Source: Leptolyngbya sp. Heron Island J (GTDB taxonomy: Bacteria > Cyanobacteriota > Cyanobacteriia > Phormidesmidales > Phormidesmidaceae). Taken from it: 64,000 nt of DNA. The notes under the pieces are model-generated. The model searched no databases and was not told where the DNA came from. It saw only the letters and a list, made by a program, of their open reading frames with translations. The DNA lies in contig NZ_AWNH01000115.1 in assembly GCF_000482245.1 (NCBI RefSeq), positions 248,001-312,000 of the forward strand, in the 5' to 3' direction. The translations under genes were made by a program, and so were the position numbers. Positions 53,318 through 64,000 of the stretch are shown here, one piece after another. The first letter of the stretch is position 1, and each line of letters starts with the position of its first letter.

Positions 53318-55276
53318 TTACTCAATCATTTGCTCTAGCTCAATCAGAGGAATTAACCAGGCAACATCGTAACCGGCCAGGGTAACGTTAAGTTGATTAT
53401 CCACAATCCGCCATCCTCGACGCCCCATCAGATCATACCAATAGTTATCTTGAGGAATTGCGCAGAAAGGCTTATCTGTCGTGGTAGGCTCTGAGTCAGA
53501 CTGGTCTTCTAATCCTGTGTAAATACCAGCAACACCGAGTTTTTCTAGGGAAATGCTGACCTGACAGCGTCGAGGCGTCACATTGGTCAGGGTCAAAATG
53601 TGTTGCTCACAATCCGGTGAGATCCGGAGCAGCGCAAAAATGGCCGGGTCTAGATGAAATACTTTTTGCTCTCCGTTTGGGTGAAATGCTTTATTGCTAA
53701 CACGTACATCCAACAGTCGACTCAGCTGAGTAATCATCTGAGAGATTCTAGATTCTGGATTTTTTAAGTCTAGTTTGAGGTCAGATGCGTGAATGACTGC
53801 GCGATTGATATCGCGTTTTACTTTTGTTTTTAAGACGGTTTCAATGTTGTTACGGGTGCCCACCAGGCCATGTAAATAAATGCCAGGGATACCTCGAAGG
53901 ACTAACGCAATGCTGCGAGAGGCGACCATCCGTTTAATTTGCAGCTCTAGATCCTCATCTTCACTATCCAGATTCAGCGCACTAAACCAGGTAGAGTTAA
54001 TCTCGTAGGGTTCTTCAACCCCGCCTTCTGCAGTGCGGTAAGAAATCAGTGCGCCATGTTCTCTGGCACAGCGAATAATAAAATTAATCTGTTGTTCTGA
54101 CAAAATATTTTTGACACCTAACAACCCTACCCCATCATGGGTATCAAGAATATTAAAAAAGGTCATGGCATCAGACGGATATTCCAGGGTCTGCACCCAT
54201 TTAGAGAGTTCTGTGGCTGTTTCTTGGTAGAAGGTATATAACACTAACGGTGGTAAGGCAAAGTTATAGACCATTTGCGCTTCATCATAGCCGTTACCAA
54301 AGTAGGTGATGTTTTCTTCGTGGGGAATATTGGTCTCGGTTGTCAGGGCTACCTGGGGGGCGGCAATATCGAGTACGTCCCTAAATAACCGAATGACTTC
54401 ATGGGTTTGGGCCAGGTTGGCGCAAGGGGTGCCCGGCTCTTCCCACAAGTAAGTGACGGCGTCCAGACGGATAATATCGGCTCCCCGGCGGATATAGAGC
54501 AGCAGGGTATCAATGACTTCTAACAGAACTTTGGGGTTAGTAAAATTTAGATCGATTTGATCGGGAGAAAATGTCGTCCAGACCCAAATAGGACCATTGA
54601 TTGATTGATACTGGGTCAGAATATCGGATGTGCGAGGACGGACAATCATCGCTCGTTGTTCGAGGGTGAGTTCATCGGGAGAGCGATAGGCCGTGGCAAA
54701 GTTTTGATAGTTGGGATTGCCGTTGAGCATTTCTTGAAAGGGCATGCTCTGGGAGGAGGCATGGTTAAACACACCATCAAACATCAAGCGATATCGCTCT
54801 CCTAGGGATTCGATGTCTTTCCAGGAACCTAGATGTGGGTCAACGGTCTTAAAGTCGGTGATGGAAAACCCGCGATCGGAGCTGTAGGGGAAAAACGGCA
54901 AAATATGCAGGATATTAAAAACTCCCCTGAGGCCAGAAGTGCATTCCAAAAAGTCAGCCAGGGTAGCTAGGGGGGATGCTGTTTCGCTGAGTAAAATATC
55001 ACCGTATGTGATTAAGGCAATATCTTGCTGTGTGAAACGATTGGCGGGATGAAAATGACCATTATGAACCTTCTTCTTTGGGGTTTTATGGGCATCGTGG
55101 ACCTTGAGCAATCGTTCTAACTCTGGCCAATATTGCTCGGCGACTGCTTCACCATAGAGAAATGTTAGTCGTCCTAACAGCCGCTGCCGTTGTTTTAAAG
55201 AGATTTGTAAAAGCGGTTGGGTGTAGTCTGGGGCAGGACTGTAGCCATTTTCCCTGGGCAAATCAAAGTCTGACAT
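53318..55276 (-). CDS. GH13 sucrose-phosphorylase-like glycosidase
   Basis: 652 residues with an alpha-amylase-type barrel of the GH13_18 type: FLYGE start, ILPFFPYSSDRGFSI, FDGVFNHASSQS, the nucleophile Asp in IIRLDAVTYLWEE (about residue 270), acid/base Glu in LTTETNIPHEEN (about 313) and NILDTHDGVG. These enzymes phosphorolyse sucrose or glucosylglycerate/glucosylglycerol. The exact substrate is not readable. Cyanobacteria store sucrose and glucosylglycerol as compatible solutes, which fits. The C-terminal about 100 residues form the beta-domain. Confidence 0.85.
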   Translation of the reverse strand: MSDFDLPRENGYSPAPDYTQPLLQISLKQRQRLLGRLTFLYGEAVAEQYWPELERLLKVHDAHKTPKKKVHNGHFHPANRFTQQDIALITYGDILLSETASPLATLADFLECTSGLRGVFNILHILPFFPYSSDRGFSITDFKTVDPHLGSWKDIESLGERYRLMFDGVFNHASSQSMPFQEMLNGNPNYQNFATAYRSPDELTLEQRAMIVRPRTSDILTQYQSINGPIWVWTTFSPDQIDLNFTNPKVLLEVIDTLLLYIRRGADIIRLDAVTYLWEEPGTPCANLAQTHEVIRLFRDVLDIAAPQVALTTETNIPHEENITYFGNGYDEAQMVYNFALPPLVLYTFYQETATELSKWVQTLEYPSDAMTFFNILDTHDGVGLLGVKNILSEQQINFIIRCAREHGALISYRTAEGGVEEPYEINSTWFSALNLDSEDEDLELQIKRMVASRSIALVLRGIPGIYLHGLVGTRNNIETVLKTKVKRDINRAVIHASDLKLDLKNPESRISQMITQLSRLLDVRVSNKAFHPNGEQKVFHLDPAIFALLRISPDCEQHILTLTNVTPRRCQVSISLEKLGVAGIYTGLEDQSDSEPTTTDKPFCAIPQDNYWYDLMGRRGWRIVDNQLNVTLAGYDVAWLIPLIELEQMIE

Positions 55277-55712
55277 AAAATTTGGTGTCTCGATAACAGC
55301 TTGCCTGAATTCTCCAAGAGTCAGGCATCATCGAGCATCAAAAAACGTTGCCCGTTACCATTTGATAGCCATAGGAGAAAGGCTCAATTTTAGGTGTATC
55401 CAACCCACAATCAAGATTTCAAGCGCTCCTAAAGATTAGCGTTAGATTCTTGATAAAAATTGAAATTTTGTATCAAAAATAACAGGGATAGTCTGGTTAA
55501 GATCCTTGATTGCCCCAAAACTTTGCGACTTTGAGTATCCTCTGCCTGCTTCTGTCCTCATTTTTCCGTTCTTCGTTTTATAGACAAAGGCTGTACAAAA
55601 AGCACCGTGGGTTACCCCACCGGGACTCTTCAAACAGCCTCTATCTGGATTGAGATATTAAGTTGTAGGAAATTGAATGGTCAGACTAATCAGACCAAAT
55701 AGTTAGACAGTG
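55277..55712. other. Intergenic region downstream of the small ORF at 55713
   Basis: 436 bp without a supported gene. GTGGG and CCCAC form a small hairpin (about 55606-55619). A minus-strand open frame at 55442-55633 has no ribosome site or recognisable protein, and nothing else is seen. Confidence 0.45.
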
Positions 55713-55826
55713 TTAGACAGTGATTTTAGATACCCACTCTTGAACGAATGAGATCGCACTCTCCAACCAGCTGCAACCCATAAAGTTGCAGATTTCAATA
55801 GTTGCAAGCAGCATAATGGTATTCAT
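55713..55826 (-). CDS. Possible 37-residue peptide
   Basis: The ATG at 55826 is preceded by GGAG eight bases upstream. The peptide starts MNTIMLLATIEICNFMGC and ends EWVSKITV, with a hydrophobic, Cys-containing core. It lies in an otherwise empty 660-bp gap. The stop lies in a tandem GTTAGACAGT pair. Such short frames occur by chance, so only the ribosome site argues for it. Confidence 0.35.
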   Translation of the reverse strand: MNTIMLLATIEICNFMGCSWLESAISFVQEWVSKITV

Positions 55827-55936
55827 AGTCAGTTCTCCAAGGCCTTCAGCTACACATACGCCATGGGTTAGCTGCCTACAGATAGAGACTGATAAAGATC
55901 ACGTGAAGTTCTAACAAGGATTTTTATCTGCCATTT

Positions 55937-56902
55937 CTAGGCCAATTTGGCTATTACACAGGCCATGGGAAACAACAAATACTCTAGAAAAAACAGTCGC
56001 CAAATAAACTGATAAAAGCGGCTGATCTGGGCTTTTTCCTGCAAGTTAACCTGACGACTTAACCACCACATCACTGCTAGCAGCCCGCCATGGGTGGTCA
56101 ATAAAAATGCTGGTTCCACCGCTGGCAACAATCCCAGCAACGTTAGCCCCATCAATAACCCGTAGCAAAGGGTCAGCACCCAGAGCGAGAGCTGAAATAC
56201 AAACCGAGGGCCAAGCCGTACTGTGAGCGTACGGATCTGAAACTGGCGGTCGCCCTCTAGATCAGGAATATCTTTGAAGATTGCGATCGCAAACGCAAAC
56301 AACACAATAAACGCCGTCAGTGCCCACACTTCCGCTGGCACCCACCACCAGGGAGTGACCCCCGGATTAAGCCACTGACGAAAATGAGCAAAAAAGCCCA
56401 AATTCACTACGACTCCACGCACCCCAAAAATACACAGCGCTGCCCAAAAAGGAAACCGCTTCAGACGCAGCGGCGGTAGAGAATAGACCGTACCAATGGC
56501 CATACTGAGTCCCACCGTTGCCAACAACATCGGTCCCTGCAGCGCTGCCAGCCCCATGGCTAAACACCCCAGCACCGTCACAATCCTGCGCCCCATGGCC
56601 ACAGAAAATGCCCCAGATGCTAACGGTAGGTGTGGTTTATTAATCCGATCAATGGCAATATCAGTCAGTTGATTGAGCCCCACAATGTATACATTGGCAC
56701 AAAGACTAGGCACCAGCGCCGCCACCAGCGCGCCCGGCAGTCCGGCGGTTTCAATATCGGTTGTTAACACCCAAGCCATCACCCCCAGTGCGCCCACGCT
56801 CAAGGTGGTGCCAACAATAGTATGGGGTCGAGAAAATGCCCACAGAGACCGTAACCAATTGCCCCAGGAAAACGGCTGATGCTGGTTTGATCTTGTCACC
56901 AT
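55937..56902 (-). CDS. hpt: Homogentisate phytyltransferase (tocopherol prenyltransferase)
   Basis: 321 residues, a UbiA-family membrane prenyltransferase (VTE2 type) which condenses homogentisate with phytyl diphosphate, releasing CO2, to give MPBQ. Active-site Asp motifs: NQLTDIAIDRINKPHLPLASG and the second site KDIPDLEGDRQFQIRTL. Nine or so helices. It starts 6 bp after the VTE4 gene, forming a two-gene operon. The tocopherol gene context makes HPT more likely than another UbiA member. Confidence 0.92.
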   Translation of the reverse strand: MVTRSNQHQPFSWGNWLRSLWAFSRPHTIVGTTLSVGALGVMAWVLTTDIETAGLPGALVAALVPSLCANVYIVGLNQLTDIAIDRINKPHLPLASGAFSVAMGRRIVTVLGCLAMGLAALQGPMLLATVGLSMAIGTVYSLPPLRLKRFPFWAALCIFGVRGVVVNLGFFAHFRQWLNPGVTPWWWVPAEVWALTAFIVLFAFAIAIFKDIPDLEGDRQFQIRTLTVRLGPRFVFQLSLWVLTLCYGLLMGLTLLGLLPAVEPAFLLTTHGGLLAVMWWLSRQVNLQEKAQISRFYQFIWRLFFLEYLLFPMACVIAKLA

Positions 56903-56908
56903 AACTGC

Positions 56909-57790
56909 TTATTGTCCCCCTGTTTGTTTAACACCCGTCAATAGTCCGTAGCGAATCAGTCCTGTACGGTAACCCTCCATCATCAGCGGAATCGCCATCG
57001 CCCCTTCTACAGTTTTCCAACCCGCTGTGACAATGCCCCAGAGCACCTGGGGGTTGAGTGCCGACTTGACCACGTCTTGCCAGAAGGGAGCTACTGCCCT
57101 AGACCAGTCAGCTGTTTTCACCTCCTGTAGCGGTAATGTTTGGGTTAATGCTTCATATTCGGCCAGGGAAATAACGTAGGGCAAATGATAGAGCCGATAA
57201 AGTTGGGCCAGATGGTCGTTTTCGACAGTGGTCAAAGGTGGGCTAGGAACACGGTGACACCAGGTTGCCACGATTAACCGCCCTCCTGGCTTTAACACCC
57301 GGCAGCACTCTTGTAAAAACTGTCCTTTATCGGGCATGTGCTCACCACTTTCTAAGGACCAGACTAAATCAAAGCTGTCGTCTGCAAAGGGCATAGCCAG
57401 GGCATCAGCCACCTGAAACTGCACGTGTTCTTTCAGCCCTGCCCTGCTGGCTCGAGTCTGAGCTCGGTTAGCCTGTACTGGACTCAGGGTAATGCCAGTG
57501 GCCATTGCCCGATACTTACTTGCCAGATACAGGGTGCTACCGCCAATGCCGCAGCCCACATCCAGCAGGGCCGACGGTGCCTGGGATACACCACTCCAGT
57601 CCAGGATCTTTTCAATTAAGAGTCGTTGGGCCTCCTGAGGACTATCTGTCTGATCTTCCGGGCCATAGTAACCATGGTGCATGTGCTCACCCCATACCTG
57701 TTCCCATAGCTGAGAAGATTCGTCATAGAACACCTGAATACGTTGAGTAAAAGAGGATTTGACAGCAGCGTCGGTTGTTTGAGTGGTCAT
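56909..57790 (-). CDS. Gamma-tocopherol methyltransferase (VTE4 type)
   Basis: 293 residues, a class I SAM methyltransferase with LLDVGCGIGGSTLYLASKY (SAM loop), VWSLESGEHM and LKPGGRLIVATWCHR. The preceding block VWGEHMHHGYYGPED is characteristic of tocopherol/MPBQ-type methyltransferases. It should methylate gamma- to alpha-tocopherol (or delta to beta). A C-terminal segment with VKSALNPQVLW and MMEGYRTGLIRYG also fits VTE4. MPBQ methyltransferase specificity cannot be wholly excluded. Confidence 0.86.
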   Translation of the reverse strand: MTTQTTDAAVKSSFTQRIQVFYDESSQLWEQVWGEHMHHGYYGPEDQTDSPQEAQRLLIEKILDWSGVSQAPSALLDVGCGIGGSTLYLASKYRAMATGITLSPVQANRAQTRASRAGLKEHVQFQVADALAMPFADDSFDLVWSLESGEHMPDKGQFLQECCRVLKPGGRLIVATWCHRVPSPPLTTVENDHLAQLYRLYHLPYVISLAEYEALTQTLPLQEVKTADWSRAVAPFWQDVVKSALNPQVLWGIVTAGWKTVEGAMAIPLMMEGYRTGLIRYGLLTGVKQTGGQ

Positions 57791-58010
57791 GGCAGCAGGG
57801 TTAACAACGTGAACGGGGGCTTATCACTAGAAGCACTGGTGAAAGGGTAAGCCGGTTTTGAATTTTCACTGGCGTATTTCTAAATTTATTAAGACCTCCA
57901 AGCCTGTTGTTAAGGAAACGTACAGTTCTTAAAAATCGCATTACCCTAGGCACCAAGAGGATAAATTCCTCGGTTTTCTCTAACCCAGCATCTTCTGTCT
58001 GTTCTCATTT
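57791..58010. promoter_or_regulatory. Divergent promoter region of the tocopherol cluster
   Basis: 220 bp between the start of VTE4-hpt (minus) and HPPD-VTE1 (plus). All four tocopherol genes could be controlled from here. No clear inverted repeat or terminator was found. Confidence 0.4.
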
Positions 58011-60936
<2,926 letters not shown>

Positions 60937-61150
60937 TGCTGATAAGAATCTAGTTAACTACTCACAGCCTAGCACCCGGTTACAGATTCAGAGCCTAGTG
61001 CTGGTTTTTCTGTAGAGAAAACTATAGGGTTCAACTCATACAAAATTCTCTCTAATAGCCCTCGGGGTTTCAATGCTGACCCAGGGCAGCCTCTAGGAGA
61101 TCATCAATTTTAATCGGGTTTAGAGACACCGATTTGGGATTAGATGTGGG

Positions 61151-62674
61151 TTAAGACCATAACTGCGAGAATACCTGACTTACTATCTGCCGTACCGTTG
61201 TGTTAACTGTCCGGGCAGCTTGAATGTGAGGTTCATCTGGCACGATCGGAATAATCTCTGCAGCTGTGCCAGTGCCTAACAAGTCCATGACCCGATTGGC
61301 GGCTTCTAACCCGGTGACATAGGCTTTTTCCTGAGACCAGGAGCCATGGCGAGTCACAATCCAATCGCCGCTCATAAATACATTGCTAAAGCTAGTTGTT
61401 CCTGGCAGTAGATACTGATAGCTACCTGGGGCAAAGTGACTAACTCCTTGAGAAATTCTGACCACCGCCTGGTCCACAACCTGGGCATCGCCAAACGCTG
61501 GAATACAGCCCGCCAAATCTTGCTGCGTCAGTTTGACAACCTGCTCATCACTCAGAGGTAGTAGCTGATTAGCATGGTAGTAATCCACCTCAATCACGCT
61601 ACCTGGCTCATGCTTATATTCATCTTGGAGTGCGTTGAGATCAAAGAATGTCCAGCCTGTGGTCTGATGAAAACCAAAGCAGGCATTGGACGGCAGGGGT
61701 ACCTCAATCTTACGGTCAAACCACAGTCGTGTGGCTAGTACGTCAACCCCGCCTAAATTTTGCAAATCTCTAAATTCAGACCGGTTGCGTAGGGCGTCAC
61801 TACCCGCAACAATCTTTTTCATGCCGGTAATCCCGACGGAAAAAATCACTGCGTCCGCTGCAAATGCCTCGTCACCGTTCACACCAGTGCAGGTCACCCC
61901 GGTAACGCGGTTGTCCTCCACCTGTATATCGCTCACCCGCTTATTGGCCAGTAGCTTACCTCCCAGGGACTCAATTCGTTCTACCCAGGGGCGGAAGATC
62001 ATCTCGCCTACTGTACCGCGACACCAGCGCACATCAAAGTCAGGCTGGTGGGCCAGAATAAAGTAGTAGAGCATGCCCAGGGCGGCAGCGGCTGAACACT
62101 GCTCACCGGGAGCAAAAAGCCCCACCAGTAGCATGGGTTCAAAGGATTCTTTGTACAGACGTTCTGAAACACCATACTGCTTAAACAGCTCCCTGGCGGT
62201 CATGCCGTCGTAGCGCTTCCAGGCATCATCAGAGTTATCAAAATCGACCACTGCGTATAGCAATGGCAATGCCGACAGTCGATCTGCTAGGGGTAACCGC
62301 TTAAATTGGGTGTAGACAAAGGTACCCATGGGACTGGGTAGATACGGCATTGCCTGAAATAGAGGCGATTCGACTTCCAGCCCAGCAGGCGAATACTGAG
62401 ATGACCGGGTGTAGGGCGTAAATGGCTGAATGCCTAGCTCATCCACGAGCGAGAAAATATTGTTGTAAGGATACCAAAAACCATGAATACCGGCCTCTAC
62501 AGAACGTCCGCCCGGCGTTTTCCAACCGGCAACTAAACCACCAGGCTGAGGTCCAGCTTCTAGTAATGTCACATCGTAGCCTTGCTTGGCTAGGTGATAA
62601 GTGGCTCCTAGTCCGGCCCAGCCTGCGCCCACGACGATTACTTTTTTCTGGCTTACGCTTGCGGTTGAACTCAT
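61151..62674 (-). CDS. FAD-dependent oxidoreductase (carotenoid-desaturase-like)
   Basis: 507 residues from ATG 62674; a TTG at 62689 is less likely. An N-terminal dinucleotide fold is seen in VIVVGAGWAGLGATYHLAKQGYDV, and the C-terminal NVFMSGDWIVTRHGSWSQEKAYVTGLEAANRV is the carotenoid desaturase/amine-oxidase-type FAD motif. GIHGFWYPYNNIFSLVDELGI is distinctive. The substrate is unknown; a prenyl or carotenoid substrate is a guess. It faces a Rieske oxygenase across a shared promoter region. Confidence 0.85.
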   Translation of the reverse strand: MSSTASVSQKKVIVVGAGWAGLGATYHLAKQGYDVTLLEAGPQPGGLVAGWKTPGGRSVEAGIHGFWYPYNNIFSLVDELGIQPFTPYTRSSQYSPAGLEVESPLFQAMPYLPSPMGTFVYTQFKRLPLADRLSALPLLYAVVDFDNSDDAWKRYDGMTARELFKQYGVSERLYKESFEPMLLVGLFAPGEQCSAAAALGMLYYFILAHQPDFDVRWCRGTVGEMIFRPWVERIESLGGKLLANKRVSDIQVEDNRVTGVTCTGVNGDEAFAADAVIFSVGITGMKKIVAGSDALRNRSEFRDLQNLGGVDVLATRLWFDRKIEVPLPSNACFGFHQTTGWTFFDLNALQDEYKHEPGSVIEVDYYHANQLLPLSDEQVVKLTQQDLAGCIPAFGDAQVVDQAVVRISQGVSHFAPGSYQYLLPGTTSFSNVFMSGDWIVTRHGSWSQEKAYVTGLEAANRVMDLLGTGTAAEIIPIVPDEPHIQAARTVNTTVRQIVSQVFSQLWS

Positions 62675-62748
62675 AGATGACTCACGCAACTACCTTTGTA
62701 CTGTAGATCAGAAACTTATTCGGTGCCGCGATATCCTGAGAAGTGTGG

Positions 62749-62782
62749 ACGTTGACATCGCGTTGTTATGTGATGTCAACGT
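62749..62782. promoter_or_regulatory. Inverted repeat in the oxidoreductase/Rieske divergent promoter
   Basis: ACGTTGACATC (62749-62759) is the exact complement of GATGTCAACGT (62772-62782), 12 bases apart: an 11-bp arm perfect dyad, 22 bases before the Rieske gene start. It likely binds a dimeric regulator controlling one or both divergent genes. Confidence 0.6.
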
Positions 62783-62803
62783 TTTATTCGAGTGTAGGTG
62801 TCT

Positions 62804-63754
62804 ATGAATTCTGTTCTACCGGGTGCGCCCTGGCTAATCGCCCATCGGTCTATGTTGGGCATTAACCAGCCCTATAAGCTGACGCTCAACCATCAAGATT
62901 ATGTATTGTGGCAAACTACCAAAGGCAAAATTAAGGCTCTGAGTAATGTTTGCCCTCATCAACAAGCTCCCCTATCCAATGGATGGATTTGTCCAGATCA
63001 TGATGTGATTGTTTGCCCATTTCATACCCTGACATTTAACGATCAAGGTCAACTTTGTCGAGATGGTAAACCTGAAGGACGACCTTTGGTAAATTCCTTA
63101 GAGCTAATCGTCAAAGATGATTTTATCTGGACTTACGGTGGTCATGAACCGAGATTACCCATCCCTGAACTCCATCAACAGTTAGTCTCAGACTATGAAT
63201 TTGTAGGCGTTGCCGTTTCCCGAGCTATCCAGGGGGATTTTCTGAGCAACGTTCTGATCAATTATGACTACAATCACCAGAACGGCACTCACCGAGACGT
63301 TTTACGCATTAAAGACAACTACGTTTCTCTCTTTGAGCAAGATGGTTACCAGGCAACGGTGATTCAAGGACTTAACCGCACCGATAATTCCTGGCAAGAA
63401 CTTGTGGGTAACCCAGCGTTGTTGTTATTACCTAAAAAATATGAAATCCATCTGGACTATGAGTTTCCTTCGACTACAGTTGTGAGAACGTCACTGCCAA
63501 CTGGTAACCTAATTCAGATGCATCTGCTATATCCAGAAAGTTTTGATGTGACCCGCACCATTGTTCTAGTGTTTGCTCAATTTAAATATAGTTTCTTAAA
63601 AGCGTTTAGTAGTGCCATTCTTAAAGGTGTTGCTCTGGTTGTTGAACAGGATGCCGCAGCTATTGAAATGAGCTATCCGCGACAGATACCCAAGATTCGT
63701 CTGCCCAATGAAGAAATCTTGGCATATGCTGAAAGGCTTTATCGTGATTGGTAA
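62804..63754 (+). CDS. Rieske [2Fe-2S] non-heme iron oxygenase
   Basis: 316 residues from ATG 62804 (GTG 62798 is an alternative). The cluster ligands are C50-P-H52 and C71-PF-H74. A mononuclear-iron motif follows (N153-Y-D155, H158, H163, in NYDYNHQNGTHRD). This architecture is shared by aromatic-ring and pigment oxygenases (such as Pao/Cao-type). The substrate is unknown; a hydrophobic C-terminal helix is not strong. It is divergent from the FAD oxidoreductase. Confidence 0.85.
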   Translation: MNSVLPGAPWLIAHRSMLGINQPYKLTLNHQDYVLWQTTKGKIKALSNVCPHQQAPLSNGWICPDHDVIVCPFHTLTFNDQGQLCRDGKPEGRPLVNSLELIVKDDFIWTYGGHEPRLPIPELHQQLVSDYEFVGVAVSRAIQGDFLSNVLINYDYNHQNGTHRDVLRIKDNYVSLFEQDGYQATVIQGLNRTDNSWQELVGNPALLLLPKKYEIHLDYEFPSTTVVRTSLPTGNLIQMHLLYPESFDVTRTIVLVFAQFKYSFLKAFSSAILKGVALVVEQDAAAIEMSYPRQIPKIRLPNEEILAYAERLYRDW

Positions 63755-63850
63755 ATCACAAGCATTAGTGCTGATCATGGGAACTAGCCAACAGCCATAG
63801 TGTTTCGAACGTTGCTTCGCCCATTAACCGTCTCAACTCCAGTAAGTGCG

Positions 63851-64000
63851 CTATCGTCCTGGCACCTCGCTTGTGCCTGTGGTTTCTAGTGGCTCAATAG
63901 CGCTGACTAAACCCAGCAGAGGTCCCACTTGTTCCTGTCCGTTTAGGGCCAACTCACTATGACAAAGATAAAGCCTCTCGGTGGTCCGTCCCAGCAGATC
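63851..64000 (-). CDS. C-terminal end of an unidentified protein
   Basis: The last 49 residues of a gene entering from the right edge. The visible part reads LLGRTTERLYLCHSELALNGQEQ then GPLLGLVSAI and a polar tail, stop at 63851. It resembles the C-terminus of a cyanobacterial UvrD-like helicase/nuclease as I recall it, but too little is visible to name. Confidence 0.45.
   Translation of the reverse strand, partial: DLLGRTTERLYLCHSELALNGQEQVGPLLGLVSAIEPLETTGTSEVPGR

Noticed and set aside
55442-55633. 63-codon minus-strand frame in the gap before the small ORF
   Set aside because: No Shine-Dalgarno, no family resemblance, ordinary composition.

Overview
The window is chromosomal DNA from a cyanobacterium. 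Direct evidence: ndhH of the photosynthetic NDH-1 complex, ycf46, the phylloquinone genes menA/menC/menE, four tocopherol (vitamin E) genes, pentapeptide-repeat proteins with the linkers typical of cyanobacteria, a Pix/Pil-type phototaxis cluster with a bilin-binding (CBCR) GAF domain, and at least two dozen copies of the HIP1 octamer GCGATCGC. The species cannot be named from this sequence alone. I see no rRNA, tRNA, CRISPR array, prophage or transposase gene.

Layout. 1-6 kb: the 5' part of rsmH divergent from ndhH, then two pentapeptide-repeat proteins, a membrane protein and a lipoprotein of unknown role. 6.7-11.8 kb: bcsB-bcsA cellulose synthase; BcsA has a C-terminal PilZ (c-di-GMP) domain. 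12.4-21.0 kb: a complete five-gene chemotaxis-like cluster (PatA-type regulator, CheY, CheW, MCP with a DXCF-type CBCR GAF, CheA hybrid), expected to control type IV pilus motility in response to light. 21-32.6 kb: housekeeping and poorly known genes (moaD, a three-gene lipoprotein operon, mltA, a degenerate PhnL-like ABC protein, an ABC exporter, yjbQ, a MazF-type toxin-antitoxin pair, cupin, birA). 32.7-38 kb: a LytM peptidase and a tightly packed, partly overlapping phylloquinone cluster (DHNA-CoA thioesterase, menE, menC, menA). 38-53 kb: mutS2, a DUF790/Bax1-like nuclease, upp, yggT, ycf46, an AI-2E family permease, recJ, small lipoproteins and a 55-residue stand-alone PCP_red protein. 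53-60 kb: a GH13 sucrose-phosphorylase-like enzyme and a divergent tocopherol cluster (HPT and VTE4 one way, HPPD and VTE1 the other). 60-64 kb: DUF4058, a carotenoid-desaturase-like flavoprotein, a Rieske oxygenase and the 3' end of a further gene.

How the genes fit together. Three modules stand out: light-dependent motility next to c-di-GMP-responsive cellulose synthesis; phylloquinone synthesis (menA attaches phytyl to DHNA); and tocopherol synthesis (HPT attaches phytyl to homogentisate made by HPPD, VTE1 closes the ring, VTE4 methylates).

The least expected signals are a four-copy family of about 90-105 bp inverted-repeat (MITE-like) elements in intergenic gaps, an ABC ATPase related to PhnL with nearly all catalytic motifs lost, a possible short riboswitch-like leader, and several unassigned dyad operators and small proteins.
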